From assembly GCF_000376425.1 (NCBI RefSeq), contig NZ_AQWL01000001.1:380846-444845 (forward strand): 64,000 nucleotides of DNA, written 5' to 3'. A program made the translations under genes and the position numbers. Source of the stretch: Thiobacillus denitrificans DSM 12475 (GTDB lineage: Bacteria; Pseudomonadota; Gammaproteobacteria; Burkholderiales; Thiobacillaceae). The notes beneath the pieces were generated by a model. The model did no database searches, was not told the origin of the DNA, and saw only the letters and a list, made by a program, of their open reading frames with translations. Positions 1 to 10,048 of this stretch are shown piece after piece. The stretch's first letter is position 1; every line of letters starts with the position of its first letter.

Positions 1-378
1 AGCGATGCGGCCGCGGAGCTGTATGGCCTCGCCATCGTCGAGGCGCGGATCGAGGACGAGGCCGGCAATACCACCCGTTTTCTCGTTCTTGCGCCAGCCG
101 ATGCCGCGCCGTCCGGTCGCGACAAGACCTCGCTCGTCGTCGGCGTGCACAACCAGCCCGGCGCCATCGTCAAATTGCTGCAGCCGCTGGCGGACGCCGG
201 GGTTTCCATGAGCAAGCTCGAATCGCGCCCGGCGCGTTTGGCCAACTGGGAATATCTCTTCTTTATCGTCTGCGAAGGCCATCGGCAGGATGCCAGGCTC
301 GCCGCCACGCTCGCCGAAATCGAGTCGCGTGCCGCCTTCCTCAAGATTCTCGGTTCCTACCCCGCTGCACAGTCATGA
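1..378 (+). CDS. pheA: Prephenate dehydratase / chorismate mutase (P-protein), C-terminal part
   Basis: This is the 3' part of the bifunctional enzyme making phenylpyruvate from chorismate via prephenate; the gene begins left of the window. The first residues visible contain the end of the prephenate dehydratase catalytic domain, including the conserved N-T-T-R-F stretch. An ACT domain follows, with the G-A-I-V-K-L-L and E-S-R-P motifs and W-E-Y-L-F-F, which binds phenylalanine for feedback inhibition. The stop codon TGA (376-378) overlaps the hisC start in ATGA, so translation is probably coupled. The N-terminal chorismate mutase domain cannot be checked here. Confidence 0.93.
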   Translation, partial: SDAAAELYGLAIVEARIEDEAGNTTRFLVLAPADAAPSGRDKTSLVVGVHNQPGAIVKLLQPLADAGVSMSKLESRPARLANWEYLFFIVCEGHRQDARLAATLAEIESRAAFLKILGSYPAAQS

Positions 379-1469
379 ATTGTTGCGATCTCGCTCCCGC
401 CCACATTCGCGCCATCGCCCCTTATCGCCCCGGCAAACCCATCTCCGAACTTGCGCGTGAACTGGGGCTGGACGAGGCCGACATCGTCAAGCTGGCGTCG
501 AACGAAAATCCGCTCGGCCCCAGCCCTGCCGCACTGGTTGCGGCGCAGGATGCGCTGCACGACATGGCCTTGTACCCCGACGGTGCCGGCTTTGCGCTGA
601 AGGCGGGGCTATCGGCGAAGCTGAGGGTCGCGGCGAATCAGATCGTGCTGGGCAACGGCTCGAACGATGTGCTGGACATGGCCGCGCGTGCGTTTCTCGG
701 CCCGGCTGCATCGGCGGTGTATGCGCAGCATGCGTTCGCCGTTTATCCCATCGCCACGCTGACCGCGGGGGCGGCAGGCATCGAGGTGGCGGCCAGGGAT
801 TACGGCCACGATCTCGATGCCATGCGCGCGGCGATCCGCGACGACACGCGGGTGCTGTGGATCGCCAACCCCAACAATCCGACCGGCACCTTCCTGCCGT
901 GGGCGCAGATCGAGGCATTCCTCGAAACCGTGCCGCCGCAGGTGCTGGTGGTGCTGGATGAGGCCTACGGCGAATACCTGCCGCCGGCCGAGCGCTGCGA
1001 CACCGCGGCCTGGCTGGCGCGCTTTCCCAATCTGTTGATCAGCCGCACCTTTTCCAAGGCGTACGGCCTGGCCGGACTGCGCGTCGGCTACGGCCTGGGC
1101 AGCGCCGGCGTGATCGATCTGCTGAACCGGGTGCGCCATCCCTTCAACGTCAACGCGCCTGCACTCGCCGCAGCTGAAGCGGCGCTCGGCGATGCGGCGT
1201 TTCTGGAGCGCAGCTATGCGTTGAACACCGCCGGTATGGCGCAACTGGTGGCAGGGCTGGCCGAAATGGGTGTCGAAACCGTGCCGTCGAAAGGCAATTT
1301 CCTGCTGGCCAAGGTCGGCGCTGCCGCGCGGATCAACGCCGAGCTACTGAAACGCGGCGTGATCGTGCGGCCGGTCGACAATTACGGCCTGCCCGAATTC
1401 CTGCGCGTGTCGGTCGGGCTTGCCGCGCAGAATGCCCGTTTCCTCGATGCCCTGAGAGCGTGCCTGTGA
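375..1469 (+). CDS. hisC: Histidinol-phosphate aminotransferase
   Basis: A 364-residue class I/II PLP aminotransferase converting imidazole acetol phosphate to histidinol phosphate. Visible landmarks are S-N-E-N-P-L near residues 42-47, N-P-N-N-P-T-G at about 165-171, the cofactor aspartate in L-D-E-A-Y-G at about 194-199, and S-R-T-F-S-K-A-Y-G-L-A-G with the Schiff-base lysine at about K228. Position between pheA and tyrA is the usual betaproteobacterial arrangement, where this paralogue may also transaminate aromatic keto acids. It overlaps pheA by 4 nt and tyrA by 10 nt, so the genes form one operon. Confidence 0.95.
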   Translation: MNCCDLAPAHIRAIAPYRPGKPISELARELGLDEADIVKLASNENPLGPSPAALVAAQDALHDMALYPDGAGFALKAGLSAKLRVAANQIVLGNGSNDVLDMAARAFLGPAASAVYAQHAFAVYPIATLTAGAAGIEVAARDYGHDLDAMRAAIRDDTRVLWIANPNNPTGTFLPWAQIEAFLETVPPQVLVVLDEAYGEYLPPAERCDTAAWLARFPNLLISRTFSKAYGLAGLRVGYGLGSAGVIDLLNRVRHPFNVNAPALAAAEAALGDAAFLERSYALNTAGMAQLVAGLAEMGVETVPSKGNFLLAKVGAAARINAELLKRGVIVRPVDNYGLPEFLRVSVGLAAQNARFLDALRACL

Positions 1470-2332
1470 TCGTCGAAAAGCTTGCCGTCGTCGGCGTCGG
1501 CCTGATCGGTGGATCGTTTGCAGCGGCATTGAAACAGGCCGGTGCAGTGCGCGAGGTGCTGGGGGTGGGGCGCAATCCGGCGACCCTGGAAGCCGCGCTT
1601 GCAGGCGGTCTGATCGACCGCGCCGCCGGCTGGACGGAAGCCGGGCAGGCCGACTGCATCCTGTTGGCGTTGCCGGTGGGAGAGACGGAGGCGATGCTCA
1701 GGCAACTCGCGCCGCACCTGAAGGAGGGTGCCGTCGTCACCGATGCCGGCAGCACCAAGCTCAACGTCGTCGCGGCGGCGCGTGTCGCCCTGGGTCCACG
1801 CTTTGCCGATTTCGTGCCGGGCCATCCCATTGCGGGCTCCGAACAGTGCGGTCCCGGCGCCGCGCGCGCCGATCTCTATCGGGGCAAGCGCGTGGTGCTG
1901 ACGCCGCAGGCCGACACGCGTGCCGATGCGGTTGCTACCGTGCGCCTGCTGTGGGAGGCCGCCGGGGCGCAGGTCGAAACGCTGGAGGCCGCGCAGCATG
2001 ACCGCGTGTTCGCAGCGGTGAGCCACCTGCCGCACCTGGCAGCGTTCGCGCTGGTGGACGAGCTGGCGCAGCGCGCCGACGGCGACACCTGCTTCCGCTT
2101 TGCCGCCAGCGGCTTCCGCGACTTCACCCGCATCGCCGGCAGCAGCCCGGAGATGTGGCGCGATATCGCGCTGGCGAACCGGGAGGCGCTGCTGGCCGAA
2201 CTGGATGCCTACCTCGCATCGCTGCAAGCACTGCGCCAGGCAGTCGATGCGGGAGATGCTGATGCATTGTTGAAGATGTTTTCGCGCGCCCGCAATGCCC
2301 GCGAAAACTGGATTAAGACTCAGGATTCTTGA
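1460..2332 (+). CDS. tyrA: Prephenate dehydrogenase
   Basis: A 290-residue monofunctional NAD(P)-dependent enzyme oxidising prephenate (or arogenate) in tyrosine synthesis. The Rossmann motif V-G-V-G-L-I-G-G-S begins near residue 11, and the catalytic histidine lies in G-H-P-I-A-G-S-E at about H122. There is no chorismate mutase or ACT domain. The start is GTG at 1460, inside the end of hisC; no ATG fits the Rossmann N-terminus. The stop TGA (2330-2332) overlaps the aroA start, consistent with coupled translation. Confidence 0.95.
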   Translation: MPVIVEKLAVVGVGLIGGSFAAALKQAGAVREVLGVGRNPATLEAALAGGLIDRAAGWTEAGQADCILLALPVGETEAMLRQLAPHLKEGAVVTDAGSTKLNVVAAARVALGPRFADFVPGHPIAGSEQCGPGAARADLYRGKRVVLTPQADTRADAVATVRLLWEAAGAQVETLEAAQHDRVFAAVSHLPHLAAFALVDELAQRADGDTCFRFAASGFRDFTRIAGSSPEMWRDIALANREALLAELDAYLASLQALRQAVDAGDADALLKMFSRARNARENWIKTQDS

Positions 2333-3621
2333 TGGATTTTCTCGATTTACCCGCAAGCGGCGAGGCGCGCGGCACAGTGCGCCTGCCGGGCTCCAAAAGC
2401 ATTTCCAACCGCGTGCTGCTGCTGGCGGCGCTGGCGCAAGGCACGACGATCGTGCGTGCGCTGCTCGATTCCGACGATACCCGGGTCATGCTCGACGCCC
2501 TGCGCGCGCTGGGTGTCGGTGTGGCACGGGTGAGTGATTCCGACGATTACGAGATTACCGGCGTCGGCGGCGCGTTCCCGCTCAAGCGGGCCGAACTGTT
2601 TCTGGGCAATGCCGGAACCGCGTTCCGCTCGCTGACCGCCGCGTGCGCCTTGTCGGGCGGCGAGTATGTATTGAAGGGTGTGGCGCGGATGCACGAGCGG
2701 CCGATCGGCGACCTGGTCGACGCCTTGCGGCGGCTGGGGGCGCACATCGACTATCTCGGCGTGGAAGGCTTCCCCCCGCTGAAAATCCATCCCGCAGAGA
2801 TTGCCGGCGATGTCACCGAGGTGCGCGGCAACGTGTCGAGCCAGTTCCTCACCGGTCTGATGATGGCGTTGCCGCTGCGCCAGCGCGACACCACGATCGA
2901 GGTCGTGGGCGAGCTGATTTCCAAACCCTACATCGGCATCACGCTGGCGATACTGCGCCGCTTCGGAGTGGAGATCGCGCGCGACGGCTGGCAGCGCTTC
3001 GGCGTGCCGGCAGCGGCACGCTACCGGAGTCCCGGCGAAATCTGGGTCGAAGGCGATGCCTCGTCGGCGTCTTATTTCCTCGCCGCGGGCGCCATTGGCG
3101 GCGGCCCGGTGCGGGTGGAGGGCGTCGGCCGCGACAGCGTGCAGGGCGATGTGCGCTTTGCCGACGCGCTGGCGTTGATGGGTGCGGGGATCGAAATGGG
3201 GCCGAACTGGATCGAGGCGCGCGCACCCAGATCGGGCCGGCTCAAGGCGGTCGACCTCGACTGCAACCACATCCCTGACGCCGCGATGACGCTGGCGGTG
3301 GCGGCGCTGTTCGCCGACGGCACGACCACGCTGACCAACATCGCCAGCTGGCGGGTCAAGGAAACCGACCGCATCGCGGCGATGGCGGCCGAACTGCGCA
3401 AAGTCGGCGCGACGGTGGAGGAAGGCGCGGATTACATCCGCATCGTGCCGCCGGAACACCTGACTCCCAACGCCGTCATCGATACCTACGACGACCACCG
3501 CATGGCGATGTGCCTGTCGCTGGTGACGCTCGGCGGCGTGCCGGTGCGCATCAACGACCCGGCGTGCGTGAACAAGACCTTCCCGGAGTATTTCAGGGTT
3601 TTTGCCGGGATTGCCCAGTGA
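2332..3621 (+). CDS. aroA: 3-phosphoshikimate 1-carboxyvinyltransferase (EPSP synthase)
   Basis: The enzyme adds the enolpyruvyl group of PEP to shikimate-3-phosphate, the sixth shikimate-pathway step. It has about 429 residues, the normal length. Motifs are [10 protein letters not shown] with the substrate lysine near K22, G-N-A-G-T-A-F-R-S at about 90-98, R-V-K-E-T-D-R-I and the C-terminal D-D-H-R-M-A-M. The ATG at 2332 overlaps the tyrA stop (TGATG); an in-frame TTG one codon upstream (2329) is less likely. It overlaps cmk at GTGA. Confidence 0.96.
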   Translation: MDFLDLPASGEARGTVRLPGSKSISNRVLLLAALAQGTTIVRALLDSDDTRVMLDALRALGVGVARVSDSDDYEITGVGGAFPLKRAELFLGNAGTAFRSLTAACALSGGEYVLKGVARMHERPIGDLVDALRRLGAHIDYLGVEGFPPLKIHPAEIAGDVTEVRGNVSSQFLTGLMMALPLRQRDTTIEVVGELISKPYIGITLAILRRFGVEIARDGWQRFGVPAAARYRSPGEIWVEGDASSASYFLAAGAIGGGPVRVEGVGRDSVQGDVRFADALALMGAGIEMGPNWIEARAPRSGRLKAVDLDCNHIPDAAMTLAVAALFADGTTTLTNIASWRVKETDRIAAMAAELRKVGATVEEGADYIRIVPPEHLTPNAVIDTYDDHRMAMCLSLVTLGGVPVRINDPACVNKTFPEYFRVFAGIAQ

Positions 3622-4286
3622 CGCCGCCCATGCCCCCCATCCCCGTCATCACCATCGACGGCCCGTCGGCGTCGGGCAAAGGCACCGTGGCGGAGCGGGT
3701 CGCCGCTGCACTCGGTTTTCATTTCCTCGACAGCGGCGCGCTGTACCGGCTGACCGCGCTGTCGGCGATGCGTCACGGCGTGGCGCTGGACGATGCGGCC
3801 CGCGTGGCGGAACTGGCGGCCACGCTGCCGGCGGCATTCCGCGACGGCTCGGTGTGGCTGGCGGGAGAGGACGTGACCGACGCGATCCGTGCCGAGGCGG
3901 TGGGCGACGGCGCATCGAAAGTGGCGGCGCTGCCAGCGGTGCGCGCGGCGCTGCTCGACCGCCAGCGTGCCTACCGCCAGACGCCTGGCCTGGTGGCTGA
4001 CGGCCGCGACATGGGGACGGTGGTATTCGCCGATGCGACGGCCAAGATCTTCCTCACCGCCAGCGCCGAGGCGCGTGCCGAGCGGCGACATAAGCAGTTG
4101 ATCGAAAAGGGGAACTCTGCTAGTCTACCGGCCCTTGTTGCGGATATGCAGGCCCGCGACGCGCGCGATACCGGTCGCGCCGTTGCACCGCTGAAACCCG
4201 CGCCGGATGCGCTATTGCTCGACACGACCCGGATGGATGTCGAGTCGGCGGTGCAGGCGGTGCTGAGCCACTACCGCGGCAGGTAA
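3618..4286 (+). CDS. cmk: Cytidylate kinase
   Basis: Phosphorylates CMP and dCMP with ATP. The protein begins with a P-loop, [11 protein letters not shown], followed by the CMP-binding D-S-G-A-L-Y-R segment and G-R-D-M-G-T-V-V-F. It has about 222 residues. The start is uncertain: GTG at 3618 overlaps the aroA stop as GTGA, while ATG at 3630 lies four codons later with no clear ribosome binding site. I chose GTG for coupling. Being followed by rpsA is the classic cmk-rpsA pair. Confidence 0.93.
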   Translation: MTPPMPPIPVITIDGPSASGKGTVAERVAAALGFHFLDSGALYRLTALSAMRHGVALDDAARVAELAATLPAAFRDGSVWLAGEDVTDAIRAEAVGDGASKVAALPAVRAALLDRQRAYRQTPGLVADGRDMGTVVFADATAKIFLTASAEARAERRHKQLIEKGNSASLPALVADMQARDARDTGRAVAPLKPAPDALLLDTTRMDVESAVQAVLSHYRGR

Positions 4287-4382
4287 TGCATCAAGCTTGA
4301 TTTCGATTCGTGTCGGTCCGCGCCCGCTGGCCGACGATGTGCAACCAACCCCGTCCTTGCCGACGGAAATGAAGGTTTTTTA

Positions 4383-6107
4383 ATGTCTACTGCTACCGCT
4401 TCTTCCGCCCCCGCTTCCATGGAAAGCTTTGCCGCCCTGTTCGAGGAGTCCCTCTCGCATCAGGAAATGCGCCAGGGCGAAGTCATCACCGCTGAAATCA
4501 TCGATATCGACCACAATTTCGTGACGGTGAATGCCGGCCTCAAATCCGAGAGCCTGATTCCCCTCGAAGAGTTCAAGAACGACCAGGGCGAGATCGAAGC
4601 CAAGATCGGCGATTTCGTGTCGGTCGCCATCGAGTCGATCGAAGACGGTTTTGGTGCGACCAAGCTGTCGCGCGAGCGCGCCAAGAAGCTGGCCGCGTGG
4701 CTGGATCTGGAAGCCGCGATGAACGAAGGCCGTATCGTCACCGGCATGGTGCAGGGCAAGGTCAAGGGCGGCCTGACGGTGCTGGTGGGCGGCCTGCGCG
4801 CCTTCCTGCCGGGTTCGCTGGTGGACATGCGTCCGGTCAAGGACACCACGCCCTTCGAATACAAGGAAATGGAATTCAAGGTCATCAAGCTCGACCGCAA
4901 GCGCAACAACGTGGTGGTGTCGCGCCGTGCCGTGCTGGAAGAGACCATGGGTGCCGACCGCGAAGCAATGATGGAGAACCTGAAGGAAGGCTCCATCGTC
5001 AAGGGTGTGGTCAAGAACATCACCGACTACGGCGCGTTCGTCGACCTGGGCGGCATCGATGGCCTGCTGCATATCACCGACATGGCCTGGCGCCGTGTCA
5101 AGCACCCGTCCGAAGTGGTGCACGTCGGCCAGGAACTCGAAGCCAAGATCCTGCGCTATGACACCGAGAAGAACCGCGTGTCGCTCGGCATCAAGCAGCT
5201 CGGTGACGATCCGTGGGTCGGCATCGCTCGCCGCTACCCGCAGGGCACCCGCATGTTCGGCAAGGTTGCCAACCTGACCGACTACGGCGCGTTCGTCGAG
5301 ATCGAGGAAGGCATCGAAGGCTTGGTGCACGTCTCCGAAATGGACTGGACCAACAAGAACGTCAGCCCCTCCAAGATCGTCCAACTGGGCGACGAAGTCG
5401 AAGTCATGGTGCTCGACATCGACGAAGACAAGCGCCGCATCTCGCTCGGCATGAAGCAGTGCAAGTCCAACCCGTGGGAAGACTTCTCGATGAACCACAA
5501 GAAGGGCGACAAGGTCAGCGGCGCGATCAAGTCGATCACCGACTTCGGCGTGTTCATCGGCCTGCCCGGCGGCATCGACGGCCTGGTCCACCTGTCCGAC
5601 CTGTCGTGGAGCACACCCGGCGAAGAGGCCGTGCGCAATTTCCGCAAGGGCCAGGACGTCGAAGCCGTGGTGCTCGGCATCGACCTTGAGCGCGAGCGCA
5701 TCTCGCTCGGCATCAAGCAGCTCGAAGGCGATCCGCTGACCAGCTACGCGACCGGCCACGACAAGGGCAGCATCGTCAAGGGCACCATCAAGACCGTCGA
5801 GCCCAAGGGCGCCACCGTGCAGCTGGACAGCGACATGGAAGGCTACCTGCGCGCATCCGAAGTCTCGCGCGACCGTGTCGAGGACATGCGTAGCCACTAC
5901 AAGGAAGGCGACGAGATCGAAGCCATGATCATCAACGTCGATCGCAAGAACCGCGTGATCAACCTGTCGATCAAGGCCAAGGACATGACCGAGCAGGATT
6001 CCGCGATGAAGAAATTCGCCGCCGAATCCGCAGCGGCCGCCAGCGGTTCGACCAACCTCGGCGCGCTGCTCAAGGCCAAGCTCGACAACAAGAACGCCGA
6101 GCAGTAA
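4383..6107 (+). CDS. rpsA: 30S ribosomal protein S1
   Basis: A 574-residue protein with six S1 (OB-fold) RNA-binding repeats. The first two bind the ribosome and the later four bind mRNA; later repeats show the recurrent pattern D-Y-G-A-F-V-x-L/I-x-x-G-I-x-G-L-x-H. The length is normal for a proteobacterial S1. The ATG at 4383 follows an A/G-rich ribosome binding site (AATGAAGG). The 96-nt leader after cmk could carry S1 autoregulation, as known in Escherichia coli, but I see no diagnostic structure. ihfB follows after 3 nt. Confidence 0.98.
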   Translation: MSTATASSAPASMESFAALFEESLSHQEMRQGEVITAEIIDIDHNFVTVNAGLKSESLIPLEEFKNDQGEIEAKIGDFVSVAIESIEDGFGATKLSRERAKKLAAWLDLEAAMNEGRIVTGMVQGKVKGGLTVLVGGLRAFLPGSLVDMRPVKDTTPFEYKEMEFKVIKLDRKRNNVVVSRRAVLEETMGADREAMMENLKEGSIVKGVVKNITDYGAFVDLGGIDGLLHITDMAWRRVKHPSEVVHVGQELEAKILRYDTEKNRVSLGIKQLGDDPWVGIARRYPQGTRMFGKVANLTDYGAFVEIEEGIEGLVHVSEMDWTNKNVSPSKIVQLGDEVEVMVLDIDEDKRRISLGMKQCKSNPWEDFSMNHKKGDKVSGAIKSITDFGVFIGLPGGIDGLVHLSDLSWSTPGEEAVRNFRKGQDVEAVVLGIDLERERISLGIKQLEGDPLTSYATGHDKGSIVKGTIKTVEPKGATVQLDSDMEGYLRASEVSRDRVEDMRSHYKEGDEIEAMIINVDRKNRVINLSIKAKDMTEQDSAMKKFAAESAAAASGSTNLGALLKAKLDNKNAEQ

Positions 6108-6110
6108 TCC

Positions 6111-6395
6111 ATGACCAAGTCCGAGCTGATTGCTCAACTGGCGGCGCGGCATTCGCAGTTTTCGGTTGCGGATATCGAAATGGCGGTGAAGACGATCCTC
6201 GACGCGCTGGCGAGAAACCTGTCGCGCGGCGAGCGCATCGAAATCCGCGGCTTTGGCAGTTTCAGCCTGAGCTTCCGCCCCGCCCGCCTCGGACGCAATC
6301 CCAAGTCGGGCGAGCGGGTGCAGGTGCCGGCCAAGTATGTGCCGCACTTCAAGGCGGGCAAGGAACTGCGCGACCGGGTGGATTTTCCGCTGTGA
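6111..6395 (+). CDS. ihfB: Integration host factor beta subunit
   Basis: A 94-residue DNABII protein that with IhfA bends DNA at specific sites; it supports sigma-54 promoters, recombination and replication. The N-terminus [10 protein letters not shown] and the DNA-intercalating arm [10 protein letters not shown] are typical, and the C-terminal [12 protein letters not shown] is the IHF-beta form rather than HU. It follows rpsA by 3 nt and is closed by a strong terminator at 6414. Its presence matters for the sigma-54 promoter at 26660 in this window. Confidence 0.96.
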   Translation: MTKSELIAQLAARHSQFSVADIEMAVKTILDALARNLSRGERIEIRGFGSFSLSFRPARLGRNPKSGERVQVPAKYVPHFKAGKELRDRVDFPL

Positions 6396-6413
6396 GCGTG
6401 ATGCAAGGCAGGT

Positions 6414-6446
6414 GAAAACGGCGCATTTTGCGCCGTTTTCTTTTTT
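6414..6446 (+). terminator. Rho-independent terminator after ihfB
   Basis: A perfect 11-bp inverted repeat (GAAAACGGCGC at 6414-6424 and its complement at 6430-6440) with a 5-nt loop is followed by six T. It ends the rpsA-ihfB transcript. Confidence 0.93.
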
Positions 6447-6461
6447 CGCCCGCCGCCACGC

Positions 6462-6490
6462 TTTTTGAAGCCGGCCGGCAAAGGTAGAAT
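6462..6490 (+). promoter_or_regulatory. Possible sigma-70 promoter for lapA
   Basis: A TAGAAT box (6485-6490) has a weak TTTTTG -35-like hexamer (6462-6467) 17 bp upstream. It lies between the ihfB terminator and lapA, where a new promoter is needed. Only the -10 is convincing. Confidence 0.35.
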
Positions 6491-6514
6491 GGGCCCAATC
6501 TCACGCGAATAACC

Positions 6515-6802
6515 ATGAAAAATCTCACACGTTATCTGGCGCTGGCGGCGAAACTGCTGGTGTTTCTGCTGGTGCTGGGTTTCGCCCTGAAAAACAGCCA
6601 CACCGTCATTTTCTATTCCTATCTGGATTATGTGTGGCAAGCGCCGCTGATCGTCATGCTGGGGCTGGCGTTCGTGCTGGGCGCACTGCTGGGGGTGCTG
6701 GCCTTGCTGCCGGCCCTGTTCCGTCTGCGCCGCGCGGTTGCCCGCAAACCGCAGGTGGCCGAACCGGACACGGGCACGCAAACCGACATGCCCGTCGTGT
6801 AA
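6515..6802 (+). CDS. lapA: Lipopolysaccharide assembly protein A (DUF1049)
   Basis: A 95-residue inner-membrane protein. Two hydrophobic segments (about residues 7-25 and 42-66) surround a short periplasmic loop, and a basic cytoplasmic tail (R-L-R-R-A-V-A-R-K) follows. It belongs to the DUF1049/LapA family that works with LapB to tune LPS synthesis through LpxC turnover. Only 6 nt separate it from lapB, so the two are co-transcribed. Confidence 0.9.
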   Translation: MKNLTRYLALAAKLLVFLLVLGFALKNSHTVIFYSYLDYVWQAPLIVMLGLAFVLGALLGVLALLPALFRLRRAVARKPQVAEPDTGTQTDMPVV

Positions 6803-6808
6803 CGCGTC

Positions 6809-7975
6809 ATGGAATTCGAATTCTGGTGGTTGCTGGCGTTTCCCCTATTTTTTGTGCTGGGCTGGCTGGCGGCGCGGGTCGACATTCGCCAGGTGGTGAC
6901 CGAATCGCGCGCGTTGCCCAATTCGTATTTCCGCGGGCTGAATTTTCTGCTCAACGAACAGCCCGACAAGGCCATCGAGGCCTTTCTCGAAGTCGTCAAG
7001 CTCGAGCCTGAAACCATCGACCTGCACTTCGCACTGGGCGGGCTGTTCCGCCGCCGCGGCGAGATCGATCGCGCGATCCGCATGCACGAAAACCTGCTCG
7101 AGCGCGAGGGACTGGCGGAGGACCAGCGCCTGCGCGCGATGAGCGAACTGGGGCAGGATTACCTCAAGGCCGGGCTGCTCGACCGCGCCGAGCAGGTGTT
7201 CGGCAAGCTGCTGGAGACGCCGCAGCACGGGCTGGCGCGCACCTATCTGCTGGAAATCTACGTGCAGGAAAAGGACTGGCAGAAAGCCATCGACGCCGCA
7301 CGCCTGCTCGAGCGGGACACCAGCAAGCCGCTCAACGCCGACATCGCCCACTTCCATTGCGAGCTGGCATTGCTAGAGGCGGCGAAGGGCAACCCGGACG
7401 CCGCCGCTGCGCACTTGCAGCAGGCGCTGGCGTCCAATCGCCAGTCTGTTCGCGCCAACCTGATGGCGGGCGACCTCGACGCGGCCGCGGGGCGGCACGA
7501 GGCGGCGATCGCCGACTGGCGCCTGGTCGAAACGCAGAGCGCGGCGTACATGGCGCTGCTGGTCGACCGCGTGCTCGGCAGCTACCGCCAGTTGGGCCGG
7601 CTGGGCGAGGGGGTGCAGTGGCTGCGCGCGCTGTTCGCCCGGCAGCCGTCGCCGGACGTGTTCAGCGCCCTTTATTTGGCGGTCTCGGAGACCGAGGGAG
7701 CGGAGGCCGCGAGCCAGCTGGCACGCGAGGAGCTGCGCCGCAATCCCAGCCTGCGCACGCTCGATCGCCTGCTCGAGGCCGAGCTGATCAAGGCCGAGCC
7801 CGAGCAGCGCGAATTGCTGCAAGTGGAAAAGAGCCTGGTGGCGTCGCACAGTCAGCGCATGATGCGCTATCAGTGCGGCAGCTGCGGCTTCAAGGCCAAG
7901 CAGTTCTTCTGGCGCTGCCCCGCGTGCGGCCGCTGGGACAGTTTCGATCCCGAGCGGCGCGAGGGGGAGAACTGA
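6809..7975 (+). CDS. lapB: Lipopolysaccharide assembly protein B (TPR protein)
   Basis: A 388-residue protein with an N-terminal membrane anchor (about residues 4-20), a long run of tetratricopeptide repeats, and a C-terminal rubredoxin-like zinc site with two C-x2-C knuckles (C-G-S-C and C-P-A-C) near residues 355-375. This is the LapB/YciM architecture. In E. coli LapB recruits FtsH to degrade LpxC and links LPS synthesis to transport. It directly follows lapA and precedes pyrF, as in many gamma- and betaproteobacteria. Confidence 0.93.
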   Translation: MEFEFWWLLAFPLFFVLGWLAARVDIRQVVTESRALPNSYFRGLNFLLNEQPDKAIEAFLEVVKLEPETIDLHFALGGLFRRRGEIDRAIRMHENLLEREGLAEDQRLRAMSELGQDYLKAGLLDRAEQVFGKLLETPQHGLARTYLLEIYVQEKDWQKAIDAARLLERDTSKPLNADIAHFHCELALLEAAKGNPDAAAAHLQQALASNRQSVRANLMAGDLDAAAGRHEAAIADWRLVETQSAAYMALLVDRVLGSYRQLGRLGEGVQWLRALFARQPSPDVFSALYLAVSETEGAEAASQLAREELRRNPSLRTLDRLLEAELIKAEPEQRELLQVEKSLVASHSQRMMRYQCGSCGFKAKQFFWRCPACGRWDSFDPERREGEN

Positions 7976-8011
7976 GATGCAAGTACCAAGATTCAAGATG
8001 CAAGGAAGAGC

Positions 8012-8710
8012 GTGAATTCGACCAAGATCATTGTGGCGCTGGACTACGCCGATGCGGCGTCAGCGCTGGCGCTGGTGGGACGGCTCGACCCGGCGCTGTG
8101 CCGGTTGAAGGTGGGCAAGGAACTGTTCACCGTGGCGGGGCCGGAACTGGTGCGCGCGCTGGTGGCGCGTGGTTTCGAGGTGTTCCTCGATCTGAAATTC
8201 CACGACATTCCCAACACCGTGGCGGCCGCGTGCCGCGCAGCGGCGGGACTGGGGGTGTGGATGATGAACGTCCATGCCTCGGGCGGCCGCCGCATGATGA
8301 CGGCGGCGCAGGAGGCTTTGGCGGACCTGCCGCAGCGGCCGTTGCTGATTGCGGTGACGGTGCTGACCAGCATGGGCGCCGAGGATCTCGGCGAGGTCGG
8401 AGTGGCCGGTTCGCCGGCCGACCAGGTGCTGCGGCTGGCGCGCCTGACACAGGCCTGCAGGCTCGATGGGGTAGTCTGTTCGGCACAGGAGGCCGCGTTG
8501 CTGCGCGCCGGTCTGGGTGCGGATTTTCGCCTGGTGACGCCCGGTATCCGGCCGGCAGGGGCTGCGGCGGGGGATCAGCGCCGCGTGCTGACGCCGGTGG
8601 AGGCTTTGCGCGCCGGGGCGACTGACCTGGTCATTGGTCGTCCGATCACGGGCGCGGCCGATCCGCTGGCTGCGCTCAAGCAGATTCAATCCGACATGCA
8701 GAACTCTTAG
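8012..8710 (+). CDS. pyrF: Orotidine 5'-phosphate decarboxylase
   Basis: Decarboxylates OMP to UMP, the last step of de novo pyrimidine synthesis. The 232-residue TIM barrel shows the catalytic [11 protein letters not shown] motif (about D60, K62, D65) and the phosphate-binding end T-P-G-I-R-P plus V-I-G-R-P-I. The start is GTG at 8012 behind an AAGGAAG ribosome binding site. It follows lapB by 36 nt and precedes ugd by 12 nt. Confidence 0.95.
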   Translation: MNSTKIIVALDYADAASALALVGRLDPALCRLKVGKELFTVAGPELVRALVARGFEVFLDLKFHDIPNTVAAACRAAAGLGVWMMNVHASGGRRMMTAAQEALADLPQRPLLIAVTVLTSMGAEDLGEVGVAGSPADQVLRLARLTQACRLDGVVCSAQEAALLRAGLGADFRLVTPGIRPAGAAAGDQRRVLTPVEALRAGATDLVIGRPITGAADPLAALKQIQSDMQNS

Positions 8711-8722
8711 GGGGAAGACGCA

Positions 8723-10045
8723 GTGAAAATTACCGTGATCGGCACCGGCTATGTAGGCCTGGTGACCGGAACCTGTCTGGCGGAAGTCGGTAACGAAGTG
8801 CTGTGCCTGGACGTCGATCCGGCCAAAATCGAGACGTTGAGGGCCGGCGGCATCCCGATCTACGAGCCGGGGCTGGAAGACATGGTGAAGCGCAACGTCG
8901 CCGCCGGCCGGCTGTTCTTCACCACCAACATCGAGGAATCGGTGGCTTTTGGCCAGATCCAGTTCATCGCCGTGGGCACGCCGCCGGACGAGGACGGGTC
9001 GGCCGACCTGCAATACGTGGTGGCCGCCGCGCGCAACATTGGCCGTAACATGACGGACTACAAGCTGGTGGTCGACAAATCGACCGTGCCGGTCGGCACT
9101 GCAGACAAAGTCAAGGCCGCCTTGCAGGAAGAACTGGCGAAGCGCGGCGTCGCGATCGAATTCAACGTCGCCTCGAACCCCGAGTTTCTCAAAGAGGGCG
9201 CGGCGGTGGATGATTTCATGAAGCCCGACCGCATCGTCATCGGCACCGACAGCGAGCGCGCCACGGCGCTGTTGCGCCAGCTCTACGCGCCGTTCCAGCG
9301 CAACCACGACCGCCTGGCGGTGATGGATGTGAAGAGCGCCGAGCTCACCAAGTACGCCGCCAACGCCATGCTGGCGACGCGCATCTCCTTCATGAACGAA
9401 CTCGCGGTGCTGGCGGAGAAACTCGGCGCCGACATCGAGCAGGTGCGTCACGGCATCGGCTCCGACCCGCGCATCGGCTATCACTTCCTATATGCCGGCT
9501 GCGGCTACGGTGGCTCGTGTTTTCCCAAGGACGTGCAGGCGCTGCGCCGCACCGCACAGGAAAACGGCATCCCGCTGCGCGTCCTCGATGCGGTGGAAGA
9601 TGCCAACGACGCGCAGAAACAGATCCTGATCAACAAATTGACCGCGCGCCTGGGCAGCGATCTCAAGGGCAAGCGCTTCGCCATGTGGGGGTTGGCGTTC
9701 AAGCCCAATACCGACGACATGCGCGAAGCGCCCAGCCGCAGCATGCTGGAAGCGCTGTGGGCGATGGGGGCGAGCGTGTCCGCTTACGACCCGGCGGCGA
9801 TGGAGGAAACCCGTCGCATCTACGGCGAGCGCGCCGACCTCTTGCTGGTCGACAGCCCGATGGATGCGCTCAAAGGCGCCGACGCACTGCTGATCGTCAC
9901 CGAATGGAAGGTGTTCCGCAGCCCCAACTTCGACACCATGAAAGCGCTGCTGAAGACACCACAGGTGTTCGACGGCCGCAACCTGTACGAGCCGCAGGCG
10001 ATGCGCGAAATGGGCTTCGATTATCTGCCGATCGGACGCCAGTAA
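8723..10045 (+). CDS. ugd: UDP-glucose 6-dehydrogenase
   Basis: Oxidises UDP-glucose to UDP-glucuronate with 2 NAD+, feeding exopolysaccharide or LPS sugar synthesis. The 440-residue protein has the N-terminal Rossmann motif G-T-G-Y-V-G-L, the central [12 protein letters not shown] segment with the catalytic cysteine at about C266, and a C-terminal UDP-binding domain with [14 protein letters not shown]. The start is GTG at 8723. A GDP-mannose dehydrogenase is the alternative in this family, but the motif set fits Ugd better. Confidence 0.93.
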   Translation: MKITVIGTGYVGLVTGTCLAEVGNEVLCLDVDPAKIETLRAGGIPIYEPGLEDMVKRNVAAGRLFFTTNIEESVAFGQIQFIAVGTPPDEDGSADLQYVVAAARNIGRNMTDYKLVVDKSTVPVGTADKVKAALQEELAKRGVAIEFNVASNPEFLKEGAAVDDFMKPDRIVIGTDSERATALLRQLYAPFQRNHDRLAVMDVKSAELTKYAANAMLATRISFMNELAVLAEKLGADIEQVRHGIGSDPRIGYHFLYAGCGYGGSCFPKDVQALRRTAQENGIPLRVLDAVEDANDAQKQILINKLTARLGSDLKGKRFAMWGLAFKPNTDDMREAPSRSMLEALWAMGASVSAYDPAAMEETRRIYGERADLLLVDSPMDALKGADALLIVTEWKVFRSPNFDTMKALLKTPQVFDGRNLYEPQAMREMGFDYLPIGRQ

Positions 10046-10048
10046 GAC